Shown here one piece after another: positions 8,978-19,405 of a stretch of DNA of 64,000 bases (position 1 is the first letter of the stretch; each line of letters opens with the position of its first letter). A model generated the notes under the pieces. The model ran no database searches, was not told where the DNA came from, and was given only the letters and a program-made list of their open reading frames with translations. Source of the DNA: Elymus sibiricus (lineage: Eukaryota; Streptophyta; Magnoliopsida; Poales; Poaceae); NCBI GenBank assembly GCA_039707655.1, contig CM077665.1, positions 445,283,531 to 445,347,530 on the forward strand, read 5' to 3'. The translations under genes were made by a program, and so were the position numbers.

Positions 8978-9848
8978 ACTAATTGAGGAGTACTCCTTTC
9001 AAGGATCACTCACACCTCCCAAGGTTGCGACAAGTGATGTGTGCCACATGTCGCAACCTGGAAGTTTTCCATTTTTTCGTAGATCCGTATTTTCAAAACG
9101 TTTTATCTCTTTAACCGTGCGTTCAAATCTCGAACCGTTTTCATCGTTGGGTTCCTCGCATCGAGATCTTCAAAACTAGATCCCAAGTTGATAGGTTTTG
9201 ATAAAAAAAAATACGGAAAAACCACATGAAAAAAAACCGGGACGAAAAAACAGCGATAGAAAAAAAACAGAAAACACGTTTTTTTCCCTTTCCGAGAGGC
9301 ACGGCCGTGCCTCTCGCGAAGGCAAAACCGTGCCTCTCACGAAAAAACATATAACGCGTTTTTCCCTTTCCGAGAGGCACGGCCGTGCCTCTCGCGAAAG
9401 CAAAACCGTGCCTCTCGCGGAAGAAAAACCGTGCCTCTCGCAAAAAAACAAAAAATGTGTTTTTTTCCTTTCCGAGAGGCACGGCCGTGCCTCTCGCGAA
9501 AAAGAAAAAAAAAATAGAAAACGCGTTTTCCCCCCTTTCCGAGAGGCACGGCCATGCCTTTCGCGAAAGCAAAACCGTGCCTCTCGCAAAAAAAAACAGA
9601 AAATGCGTTTTTTTGCGCAAAAAAATGTTTTTTTTAATCGTCCTAAATCTAAGAAAGACCGGTGAAAAACCGGAACACCAAAAAAAATCCAAAAAACCAT
9701 TCTAAAAAGCCGAAAACCCGTGCGAAAAAATAAAAAAAACGAAGGGAGCGCTCAGAGCGCGACACGTGGCGGCGGCTGAGAACGCGCCAAGTGGCGGCGC
9801 GTGGGAGTGATCGTTGGGAGGCTCCCGAGGAAGTGCTCCCTAATTAGT
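8978..9848. mobile_element. Fold-back / Mutator-like non-autonomous TIR element, about 0.87 kb
   Basis: The left end ACTAATTGAGGAGTACTCC pairs with the right end (reverse complement ACTAATTAGGGAGCACTTCC). A second matching block, GATCACTCACACC against GATCACTCCCACG, lies further in. Between them is an array of palindromes (9294-9562). No transposase frame exists; the long frames on both strands are by-products of the palindromic array. Superfamily is uncertain: I see no clear 9-bp duplication of the kind Mutator-like elements leave. Confidence 0.5.
9294..9562. repeat. Array of perfect palindromes with CCGTGCCTCTCGC repeats
   Basis: The half-site GAGAGGCACGG, joined to its own reverse complement, forms a 22-base palindrome at 9294-9315, 9372-9393 and 9474-9495, with a degenerate fourth copy at 9541-9562. 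Single half-sites (CCGTGCCTCTCGC) lie between them near 9329, 9406, 9429 and 9575. Spacers are A- or T-rich. On either strand this could form a cruciform or a branched hairpin RNA. Confidence 0.9.
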
Positions 9849-10154
9849 TCCACCCTCTTTATGTTTGATTTGATGCCACATGTCTCATTGCTGCTTCTTT
9901 ATTTCATCCCTCTCTTTTTTGCACAGTTGTTCTTTGATACTTGTATTTTTATGCGAGGATCATTGTTTGTCGGATTTGGCAAAATCGAATCCCTAAACGT
10001 CAGGGAACGCGTCCCCCTCGTATCCGGCCCCCAAATCCATGTTACACATGCAACGTAAAGAGAAACCATGTACATACACATTGCAAACATAGCGGACATA
10101 GGATAATCTATACATAATTCATCACAGTTCATCAGACACAACAATAAAAGTTCA
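9849..10154. other. Intergenic, no gene seen
   Basis: No coding signal. Lies between the fold-back element and the decayed minus-strand gene, probably its 3' flank. Confidence 0.5.
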
Positions 10155-10914
10155 TCACCGGAGAGGACACCCACAACGGAGATGGCAACCACCGGTGTGG
10201 CTATAGCCCTCCGTGTAGGTGTCGACAGTGGGAGGGACATCGTCTGATTTGTCTGAGCCGTCGGAGTAGTCGGTGCCGATATAGGACAAGGAGGAGATGA
10301 TGCCATTCATACGACGGACAGTGTGCGCCTACTTCGCAAGCCAGGTGGCGTTCGCATCGGCGGCGGCCCTCTCCGCCGCTTCATGCTCCGACTACTCGAT
10401 GTAGAGCCGGTGCACGGTGGCGTTCTTGAAGCGGAGGTGCCGCGCATCCGTCTCCGTCGTGATCTGCGTCCGACAGAGGACCGACGCGAGGATCTGGCTA
10501 CCCGTATGGTGACGCGGGGCCAGCGGGAGGAAGTTTCCTGGCCTGCTTCCTCTCACGGCATGCAACATGCGCCTCCAATTCGGGTGTCTACATTGTGGTG
10601 CCGTTGCCGCGGGCACGAGGACCCATCTGTGCCTGGTAGGGGCAGGGAGAGGAGCGGTTGCAGAGGGGCGCGAGGAGCGGCACCGCTGCAGTGGTGCTGA
10701 CCACGGAGCTACGTGCAGAGCACGACCTGTGTCGGCGTCTGCACTGCGTCTGGGAAGGAGGGAACTACATGAAAGAGGAGCAGTTGCCCATGTCCACCCA
10801 CAACCGTTGTAGAGCGATGCGGAGGGCGAGCTCCTCATCGTACTCCTCCTCGCGCAGAAGTGAGTCCTGATCGCTGGGGTCCTCGCCCCCATATCCGTTG
10901 CCGGAGCTCGACAT
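10155..10914 (-). pseudogene. Decayed minus-strand gene of unknown (repeat-associated) family
   Basis: On the minus strand the ATG at 10914 begins MSSSGNGYGGEDPSDQDS, followed by an acidic LLREEEYDEELALRIALQ, and stops after about 49 codons near 10767. At the other end, 10310-10155 reads MNGIISSLSYIGTDYSDG and then DKSDDVPPTVDTYTEGY, with WLAK and AHTVRR just upstream separated by a stop. An acidic serine-rich start and this tail are features I associate with a multicopy Triticeae family without known function. The middle (10320-10760) is frameshifted. The 223-codon minus-strand frame 10392-11063 is a shadow that runs into the neighbouring CACTA element. The CACTA terminus lies only 22 bases upstream of the start codon. 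Confidence 0.45.
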
Positions 10915-11329
10915 GGATGGGATGCGGAGGGGAGAGCACTACTGCAGGAATGTCTAGCAGTGGCGAGCGAGGCTCTCAGGGGCGCCCGCCAATGACCTTC
11001 CGCCACTGCTAACATGCCATCGGTGGAGGGCGTGCTGCCTGTGGCGGGCTTCCGTTTGCGCATGCCACAGTTATCTTATGACAGCCAAAAATAAATATAA
11101 AATACTACCATGACACTATATTTGGGTGCCGTTGCAACTTTTTTTAGTTTAGCAATAGTGTCCGTATCCTAAAGTCATAAATATCACACTTCAAATACAT
11201 GCTTCAGTTTAACAACTATCTAATATTTAATACTTGCACACTTCAATATAATAAGTGCATACAACATATATGTTCAATAAAGTGCTAGCTAGTGCCATAT
11301 TATACAAGTACCCATATGACATCCAGATC

Positions 11330-13110
11330 ACCACCGAAACTACTATCGTGATTGAGGGACATCGTACCACAGATAGATTTTGTTGCCATCCTCGGCCTCC
11401 TCAAATTCATGAATAAACAGGACGAACGCCTTCCAAGATTGCATCCCTAAATCTGTGGTAATCAACATCCAATTTGCACCACGGAAGTACAATTTGCCTC
11501 ATTGATGACACTAAGAGTTGAGGATTCATCGTTTTTTAACAAGGCCATGTCAAACTGGATTGTGCGCTCCTCATTGATGAGAAGGTTCGCCACATGCATA
11601 AACTCGGACCTTTCTCAATAAGGAATGCACTGACCATAATAATAAAAACAGCAATTAGACAATTATGGTCGCAACTTTATATACGTTAGCAACAGATCAG
11701 TAAATAGTAGATTCAAAACGTACCGTCCACTCCATAAAGTCCTCGTCTAGATCTGCACAGATTTCATTGCAAGTGAGATGAATCTTGTTGCATGCATCTA
11801 CCCTGTTGTCGCCCACCATTCGCATGCTTCGTTTTGTGCCTACATTGATGTTCGGAAATTAAATAATATTGTACCATTGGTTGCATGATGTTATGTAATA
11901 GCTCAGTGAATCGGAAAAAGAAAGGGCATGCCTTTTGCTAAAAAATGCGAACATTTGGTGCCAGAAAGTTTGAGTACTCTTTTCAAGCCCTCCATAGTTT
12001 GAGTACTGCGAATAAAAAAGTATCAGTCCGTATGGATATAAGACACCAATAGAATAAAAGTCTACGAACGAACTACATATATGAAACATCCACTAATATG
12101 TGTATGAAGTTGATCATTATAAACATGTCCAGTATTTACAATTTCATCTAGACTCTATAATCATGTGGATCTAATATACATGTTCATGGCTGTAAAACAT
12201 GAACATTAAAGAGTATGCTCGGAAAAAATGGGCATTAATTTTGCTAAAAAATGAGAACATTGAGTGCCAGAAAATTTCAAAACGAAAATTGATCAACGTT
12301 TCTCCATAATTTCTTCACTCTTTTGAAGCCATGCATAGTTTGAATACTCCGAATAAAAAATTATCATTTTGTACGGATATAATACACCAATAGACTAGAA
12401 GTCTACAAACTAATTACATATGTGAAACATCCAGTAATATGTATATGAAGTTGATGATGATAAACATGTCTAGTATTTACAATTTCTTCTAGAATCTATC
12501 ATCATGTGGATCTAATATACATGTTCATGGCTATAAACATGAACACTAAAAAGTATGATTAAAAAAATGGGCATGACTTTTGCTAAAAAATGAGAACGTT
12601 GAGTGACAGAAAGTTGCGAAATGGAAATTAATCAACGTTTCACCATTATTTCGGCACTCTTTTGATGCCCTGCATAGTTTGAGTACTCCGAATACAAAAT
12701 TATCACTTTGTATGGATATAAGACACCAACAGAGTAAAAGTCTACGAACTAACTACATATATGAAACATCCACTGATACGTATATGAAGTTTATGATTAT
12801 AAACATGTCCAATATTTACAACATTATCTAGAATCTATAATCATGTGGATCTAATATACATGTTCATGGCTGTAAACATGAACAATCAAAGGTGAATCTA
12901 GTATGTTCATCTACAATTTATAAGTATATGAACCCTAGGTTATAATGTGTAGCTAATTTTCTACAAATGCACAATGGTTGTGATTTTACATACCTGCAGA
13001 CTCAGGCCACTGAAGCGCGAGGAGGCAGCGGAGGGAGCGGGTGCGGCGCCGGAAGAGGAGTCTGCCGGCGGCGACGGGATAATGTCGCCGCTGTTGGAGG
13101 AGGACGCCAT
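11330..13110 (-). pseudogene. Candidate multi-exon CACTA-internal gene, decayed
   Basis: A minus-strand ATG at 13108-13110 begins MASSSNSGDIIPSPPADSSS and runs 39 codons of Ser/Ala/Pro-rich sequence to a GTATGT donor (exon 13110-12994). A second open block, 11839-11724, is bounded by AG and GTACGT and reads RSMRMVGDNRVDAC, then NEICADLDEDFMEWT. A third, near 11610-11470, reads FMHVANLLINEERT, then NEANCTSVVQIGC, before a stop. The phases of the first two blocks do not join without a stop, so an exon is missing or the gene is decayed. No DDE transposase motif is seen. The first intron holds the 0.3-kb tandem repeats. No function can be assigned. Confidence 0.35.
11918..12885. repeat. Three tandem copies of a 306-339 bp repeat
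   Basis: The anchor 'gggcat...tttgctaaaaaatg(a/c)gaac' starts at 11924, 12230 and 12569, giving periods of 306 and 339 bases. Each copy continues with 'gtactccgaataaaaaattatca', 'catatatgaaacatcca' and 'atgtggatctaatatacatg'. Copy 1 lacks about 33 bases ('aaattgatcaacgtttc...' segment) present in copies 2 and 3. Confidence 0.88.
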
Positions 13111-13410
13111 GGCAGCAGGGAGCGGCATGGACAGTGCCGGCGCAAGACATGTTGTAGGACGGCGTGCAATGACAACGAGGACACGTGCGACAGCACGATT
13201 GGTGGGGTGGGGCGACGCGATTTGGGCGGTGTGAGGCGGGGGCTACGGGGTGTTTAGTTCAATTTGGTGTGGTGGAACCGTTTTGGAGGGAAGTTGGGCG
13301 GTTTGCGAAGTGGCGAACGATACCCACAACCCGCCGCCTTGTTTAGCAGTGGCACATGTTGAACAATGCCCGCCACAGCTAACTGGTGCCACATTTCCTT
13401 ACCAGTCTTC

Positions 13411-13845
13411 TACACACAACTCATTTTTTAAATCATTTTAACCTCAAAATTTTTATGTGACTAAAACACACCATATAAAACCCCATGCTCAAATTTGAGC
13501 ACCTTTTGAGCCGGTTTTCTACTCTCGCGGCATTAATTGACTTTCTGGCAACTAAAAAGACTAGAACCCTCTTCAGTATGAAATAGCGGGCAAATGAGCT
13601 TCGAAAGGGATGAAACTTTGCATGCTATCTTCATTGAACACATGTAGGGTGTGGTAAAAATTTGAGATTGTTACGAGGAAACTTGATGCACATCGTTTAT
13701 AAAATCGGACACTCTCCCACGAAATGTAAGGCTTTCGAACGGAAACCTCCACCTTACACACACAACTCAAGTATTTAAAATCATTCTAACTTCAAAAAAA
13801 ATTATGATTAGTACACACCATAGAAAGCCCATGCTCAAATTTGAG
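13411..13845. repeat. Direct duplication of about 95 bp
   Basis: 'ctacacacaactcatttttta...aatcattttaacctc...ccatgctcaaatttgagc' at about 13409-13502 is repeated at about 13753-13846 ('ttacacacacaactcaagta... aatcattctaacttc... ccatgctcaaatttgag'). The copies are about 80 percent similar by eye and lie within the CACTA element. Confidence 0.7.
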
Positions 13846-14002
13846 ACTAGTCTAGCTTAAGTAAATATGATTTTCTTGGGAATTTTTGGACCTAAATTAC
13901 GTGTGGCGGGCGTCTCTTAGCACCCATTGTTGTTAACTTCTGGATATTTGAATTTTGTTGGCACAGGTTATCGAAAATTTATGTGACGGGCATAAGTTAT
14001 GC

Positions 14003-14989
14003 TGATACGTCTCTAATGTATCTAATTTTCAAACATTTTTGCTCTTGTTTTGGACTCTAATTTGCATGACTTGAATGAAACTAACCCGGACTAACGTTGT
14101 TTTCAGCCGAACCACCATGGTGTTGTTTTTTGCGCAGAAATCAAAGTTGTCGGAATTGGACTAAACTTTTTGGATATTTTTTATTGAATATATAAAAGAA
14201 TACTAGAGCGAAGATCCACCGGAGAGGGGCCACCAGTTGCCCAAAAGGCAACAGGGCGCGCCTTGTTACCTTGTGGGGCCCACTTGGCTCCACTGACTAA
14301 TTCCAGGCCTATATATTCATATTCTTCGAGAGAAAAATATGAGAGAAGTTTTCATCGCGTTCTACGAGATGGAGCCGCCGCCACCTCCTGTTCTTCCTTG
14401 GGAGGGCTGATCTGGAGTCCGTTTGGGGCTCCAGAGAGGGGAATTCGTCGCCATTGTCATCACCAACCCTTCTCCATCAACAATTCCATGATGCTCACCA
14501 CCAGGAGTGAGTAATTCCTTTGTAGGCCTACTGGACGGTGATGGGATTGGATGAGATTTATCATGTAATCGAATTATTCTGATAGGGCTTAATTCCTAGC
14601 ATCCACAATGTTCTGAGATTGATGTTGCTATGACTTTACTATGCTTAATGCTTGTCACTAGGGTCCGAGTGCCATGATTTCAGATCTAAACATATTATGT
14701 TTTCACGGATATGAGAGTGTTTTGGATCCTATCTTGCAAGCTGTATGCACCTATTATGTGTTATGATCCGTAGACCCCAAGGTGACAATAATTGGGATCA
14801 TCTTCGGTGATGACCGTAGTTTGAGGAGTTCATGTATTCACCATGTGTTAATGCTTTGTTTCGGTTCTCTATTAAAAGGAGGCCTTAATATCTCTTAGTT
14901 TCCTTATGGACCCCGCTACCACGGGAGGGTAGGACAAAAGATGGCATGCAAGTTCTTATTTTTAGCATGTATGATTATATACGAGATAC
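14003..14989 (+). repeat. A' gypsy 5' LTR, first part
   Basis: Starts TGATACGTCTCTAATG and is co-linear with LTRs of element A (19406-20820, 27590-28976): shared blocks 'ttggactctaatttgcatga', 'ccaccatggtgttgtttttt', 'ggagccgccgccacctcctg', 'gtgttatgatccgtagaccc', 'ggaccccgctaccacgggag'. A TATATATT box lies at 14310-14317. It breaks off where element B starts. Its missing tail fits 35839-36182, so this is one LTR split by about 21 kb of insertions. Confidence 0.78.
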
Positions 14990-16429
14990 TGATACGTCTC
15001 CAATGTATCTATAATTTTTGACTGCTCCATGCTATTATATTATGATTCTAGGATACTTTTTAGGAAATTACTTGATGTTTTATATTATTTTTGAGCACTA
15101 ACCTATTAACCCAGTGCCAAGAGTAGTAGTTGTTTTCTACGTGTTTTTAGCTTTTTAGGAATACTGTACCAAACGAAGTCCAAATACCCTGAAACTTTTT
15201 GATGATCTTTTTGGACCAAAATAAGACTTAAAAGCTTTGGAGGAAGACCGGAGGGCACACGAGGTGCCCCCAAGCCATCAGGGCATGCCCAGGGCGGGTG
15301 GTCGCGCCCTGATAGCTTGGGGCCACCTCCCCGGCTCACTAGCCCTGATCTCTGGCCTATAAATTATCTAATATTGCAAAAACCCTAGAGAGGCTCAAAA
15401 CACTTTTTCCGCCGCCGCAAGTCTCTGTTCCGCCGTGTGCCCATCTGGAGCTCTGTTCCGGTGCCCTGCCGGAGGGGGGATCGATCACGGAGGGCCTCTA
15501 CATCAACCTTGCTGCTCCCATGGTGATGTGTGAGTAGTTCACCGCAGACCTACGGGTCTGTAGTTAGTACCTAGATGGATATCTCTCTCTATGTTCTTCA
15601 TTACCAAGATCACCATGGGATTCCCGCGGTGATATTTCTTATGTAGTCAATCTTTGTGGTGTGTTTGTTGGGATCCGATGAATTGTGGGTTTATGTTCAG
15701 ATTATTCATGAAAAGATATTGAATACTTGTTGGTATTTTATATGCATGGTTGTTATAGCTTTGTAATGCTCTCCGATCTATCGGTTTGGTTTGGCCAACT
15801 AGATTGATTTATCTACAAGTGGGAGTGGTGCGTTGTGGTGGGTTTAATCTTGCGGTGCTCAATCCCAGTGACAGAAAGGGACATGACACATATTGTATTG
15901 CTGCCACTAAGGGTAAAACGATGGGGTTCATTCGTATTAATTGGATTTACTTTGTCTACATCATGTCATCATCCTCCAAGCATTACTCTGTTTTTACATT
16001 GGATTTACTATGCGTTTTTCTATCAATTGCCCAACAGTAATTTGTTTACCCACTGTATGCCTTCTTTGAGAGAGAAGCCTCTAGCGAACACTATGGCCCC
16101 CGGGTCTTCTCACAATTATATTTATTAAATCACTAAATACCTTGCTGCCATTATTTACTTTATTTTTATTTACTATTTATATTTATCAAATTATCTATCT
16201 ATCACTACTTATCGCTTGCAAGTAACGAGTTCAAGGGAATTGACAACCCTCTTGCCCGCGTTGGGTGCAAGTGTTTGCTCTTTTGTGCGTAGGCGCTGAA
16301 GACGGGAATTTGCATGGTTGTCCTATTGGTTCGATAACCTTGGTTCTCACTGAGGGAAATACTTACCTACGCTTTGCTGCATCAACCCCTCCTCTTCGGG
16401 GAAAATCCCAACACAGTTTACAAGTATGA
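14990..16429 (+). repeat. Gypsy B 5' LTR
   Basis: Runs from TGATACGTCTCCAATG to a degenerate TATGA (expected TATCA), followed 11 bases later by a primer-binding site. It is co-linear with the solo LTR at 29776-31299 ('gtctctgttccgccgtgtgc', 'gttgggatccgatgaattgt', 'ttggttctcactgagggaaa'). A TATAAATT box lies at 15358-15365. Confidence 0.8.
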
Positions 16430-16440
16430 GGAAGGATTTC

Positions 16441-16457
16441 TGCGCCATTGCCAGGGA
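16441..16457 (+). promoter_or_regulatory. Primer-binding site of gypsy B
   Basis: TGCGCCATTGCCAGGGA is a mutated form of TGGCGCCGTTGCCGGGGA, the site seen intact in element A. This type is reported for Athila-like elements (tRNA-Asp primer). Confidence 0.6.
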
Positions 16458-16625
16458 GCATCATCAAATTCCTATAAAATACCTATTCACAAATTATCAT
16501 TCACTTGTTCAAGTTTTGATTTGCTGTTATATTTTGCTTGCTATAAAAAACAAAAATACAAAAATATTTATCTTTGCTAGTTTGCGTATTTCCTTAGTTA
16601 TCTAGTTACTTGTTTCATCACCATG

Positions 16626-17394
16626 TCTCAAGATACTACTAAGTTTTGTGACTTCTGAAATACTAATAATAGTGATTTTTATTAGTACACCTATACCACC
16701 CACCACTATTGCGGAGTTTTATGATATTAATTTTGCATTGCTAAATCTTGTTATGAAAGAACAATTTTTGGGAAGTCCTAATGAGGATCCCGCTTATCAT
16801 CTCAACACCTTTGTTTAATTATGTGATATGAAAAATAAAAATGATATGGATAATGATGTGGTCAAATTAAAATTATTTCCTTTTTCACTAAGAGATAAAG
16901 CTAAAAGTTGGTTCTCATCCTTGCCTTGCAATAGTATTGGAATATGGGATAAGTGTAAGGATGCTTTTATTGCCAAGTATTTTCCTCCCGCTAAAATTAT
17001 ATCTCTCTGAAACCAAATTATGAATTTTAAACAACATGAGGAAGAACATATTGCACAAGCATGGGAGAGAATGAAAATGATGATTAGAAATTGTCCCTCT
17101 CAGGGCTCAGACTTATGGATGATTATACAAAATTTCAATGCTGGACTAAACTTTGTGTCTAGAAATCTTCTAGATTCTGCTGCAGGTGGTACCTTTATGG
17201 AGGTGACATTAGGAGAGGCTACAAAACTTCTGGATAATATCGTGACAAATTATTCTCAATGGCACACCGAGCGAGCTCCAACGGGTAAGAAGGTAAACTC
17301 TGTCGAAGAAATTACTACTTTGAGTGATAAAATTGATGCTCTTATGAATATGATTGCAAACAAGAATGCTCAAGTTGATCCTAATGATATGCCA
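16626..17394 (+). pseudogene. Gypsy B gag remnant
   Basis: Starts near ATGTCTCAAGATACT and shows a retrotransposon gag (PF03732-like) core: VVKLKLFPFSLRDKAKSW, WDKCKDAFIAKYFPPAKI, NFKQHEEEHIAQAWERMK, FMEVTLGEATKLLDNI. At least four in-frame stops interrupt it (for example near 16660, 16816 and 17008). The frame runs to 17457 only because it passes into the C LTR at 17395. Everything else of B (protease, possible pol, 3' LTR) is missing. Confidence 0.75.
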
Positions 17395-18561
17395 TTTTAT
17401 ATGAGGGAGGGGCATACGCTAATAAACTTTCCATACTTGGATCATATGAAATTATGATTGGACCTCCAGCAAGCATCCGCAACTACTAGAGATCATTAAG
17501 GTAAACCCAACCATAGCATTAACACTTCAAGTCCCCTTTACTCCCATACGCAACAACCCCCTTACTCGGGTGTAAGCTTCTGTCACTCTAGCCATCCACT
17601 ATAAGCGAGTCATGAACGTTTTGCAACACCCTACAGTGGGAATCCTCCACGTGTACGCGGCACAAAAGGCACCATGGGACAACACCAAAATAAAACATAC
17701 AACTCAAACTAGTCACGATCATCAATCAAACCATAAAACAAAAGAAATCTACTCAAACATCATAGGATAGCCACACATCATTGGATAATAATATATAGCA
17801 TTAAGCACCATTTTTATGTAGAGATTACGACAGGGAATAGAGGTTTTACACCGCTGCATGGAGGCCGAGAGAGTTGGTGGTGACGGCGGCGAAGTTGTTG
17901 GTGTAGATCGTCGTCAGGATGGTTGCCCCGGCGCCACCGGGAGAGAGGGGGAGAAAGCCCCCTCCTACTTACTCTTCCTCCTTGGTCTCCCCCTAGATGG
18001 GAGGAGAGTTTCCCGTTTGGTTCATGGCCGCCATGGCTTCCGGAGGGCAGCAGCCCCTCCGAGATTGGATCTCTCTCTATTTCTCTTCTGTTTTCATGAC
18101 TGTTTTCTGACCCCTTCACCATTTCTTAAATATCCAGAGATTCGTAACTCCGATCAGGCTGAAATTTTAAGGGGATTTTCCTTAGGAAATTACATTTCTT
18201 GCGACTAAAGAAGGGCCCCAACCGACTTGCGCGGTGGCCACAAGCCATCAGGGGCGCGACCACCCCCTGGTCGCGTCCTGTTGGCTTGTGGGCATCTCGG
18301 GCACCGTGTTGCGTTGATTGTTCTTTCCAAAATTCACATATATTTCAAAAGAAATCTTCGTACATTTTTATCACGTTTGGACTTTGTTTGATACGGATTT
18401 TCTGCGAAACAAAAAACACACAAAAAAACAGGAACTGGCACTAGGCACTGGATCAGTAAGTTAGTCCCAAAAATAATATAAAATGTTGCCAAAACTATAT
18501 GAAAGTTGTAGAATATTGGCATGAAACAATCAAAAATTATAGATACGACGGAGACGTATCA
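17395..18561 (-). repeat. Gypsy C left (3') LTR, truncated
   Basis: On the minus strand it begins at 18561 with TGATACGTCTCCGTCGTATC and is co-linear with the full C LTR at 34296-35838 ('ttttatatgagggag', 'aaggtaaacccaaccatagc', 'cccccttactcgggtgtaag'). About 370 bases of the far end are missing, since the LTR begins abruptly after the B gag. Confidence 0.78.
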
Positions 18562-19405
18562 GCATCCCCAAGCTTAATTCCTGCTCGTCCTCGAGTAGGT
18601 AAATGATAAAAAGATAGTTTTTGATGTGGAATGCTACCTAACATAATCTTGAACAAATGTCTAATCATGGCATGAATATTAAGATACAAGTGATTCAAGG
18701 CAATAGTCTAGCATTTGACAAAAAGACATCCATACTCAGGTTTACTAGCAAACAATCATGTCCTTTCAAAATAACAATGCTAACGAACGCTATCCCTACA
18801 ATATCATATAGCTTGTCATGCTTAGTCTTCCTAGCATAAAGTATAAATCATGAGCACCCCGGTGTCAAACCAAGCAATTGGATCGTACTTTTTAACGCGC
18901 TTCAGCATTTTATACCTCACTCAATACATAAGCGTGAACCATGGACATAGCATATAGGTGGAATAGAGTATGGTGGTAGATATCAAAGGAGTCAAAGTGG
19001 AAAGAAAGTTTCACATCAACTAGGCGGATCAATGGGCTATGGAGATGTCCATCAATCGATATCAATGCGAGGAGTAGGGATTGCCATGCAACGGGTGCAC
19101 TAAGAGATATAAGTGTATGAAAGCTCAAATGAAACTAAGTGGGTGTGCATCCAACTTGCTTGCTCATGAAGACCTCAGGCATTTGAGGAAGCCCATCATC
19201 GGAATATACAAGCCAAGTTCTATAATGAAAAATTCCCACTAGTATATGAAAATGACAAATCAGGAGACTCTCTATATGAAGAACATGGTACTACTTTGAA
19301 GAACAAGTGTGGTAAAGGATACTAGCAAGTCCCTTCTCTCATTTTCTCTCATTCATTTTTTTCTTTCTTTTTTTCCTTTTTTTCTCTTTTTTTCTTGGTG
19401 AACTC
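18562..19405 (-). mobile_element. Gypsy C internal region, 3' part
   Basis: Directly after the LTR comes the inverse of the polypurine tract (GCATCCCCAAGCTT) and the hairpin CTGCTCGTCCTCGAGTAG (18581-18598). The rest is non-coding, ending in a T-rich tract before element A. No reading frame worth calling. Confidence 0.65.

Larger units (their letters stand above)
10937..14002 (-). mobile_element. CACTA (En/Spm) transposon, right end missing
   Basis: Starts with CACTACTGCAGGAATG at 10937, a CACTA terminal repeat, preceded by GAG as a possible 3-bp duplication. Subterminal repeats follow in both orientations (AGCAGTGGCG at about 10959, CGCCACTGCTAA at about 11000, GTGGCGGGC at about 11041). 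Similar motifs recur on the right side (TAGCAGTGGCACATG at about 13345, CCCGCCACAGCTAA at about 13369, GTGGCGGGCG at about 13902). The right CACTA end is not visible because the A' retrotransposon begins at 14003. The internal gene-like exons read on the minus strand. Confidence 0.65.

Noticed and set aside
9294..9562. Possible CRISPR-like array (palindromes with spacers)
   Set aside because: Spacers are low-complexity A/T runs of unequal length, the genome is a plant, and the array lies in a transposon.
9141..9705. Several overlapping 100-180 codon frames on both strands
   Set aside because: They translate the palindromic array; repeats such as ERHGRASRE and REARPCLSE on both strands show they are sequence-composition artefacts, not proteins.
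10392..11063. 223-codon minus-strand frame
   Set aside because: It crosses from the decayed gene into the CACTA terminus; the recognisable MSSSGNG and MNGIISS pieces lie in other frames.
12967..13257. Plus-strand Gly/Arg-rich frames of 86-96 codons
   Set aside because: Opposite strand of the better supported MASSSNSGD exon; composition driven by GC-rich triplets.
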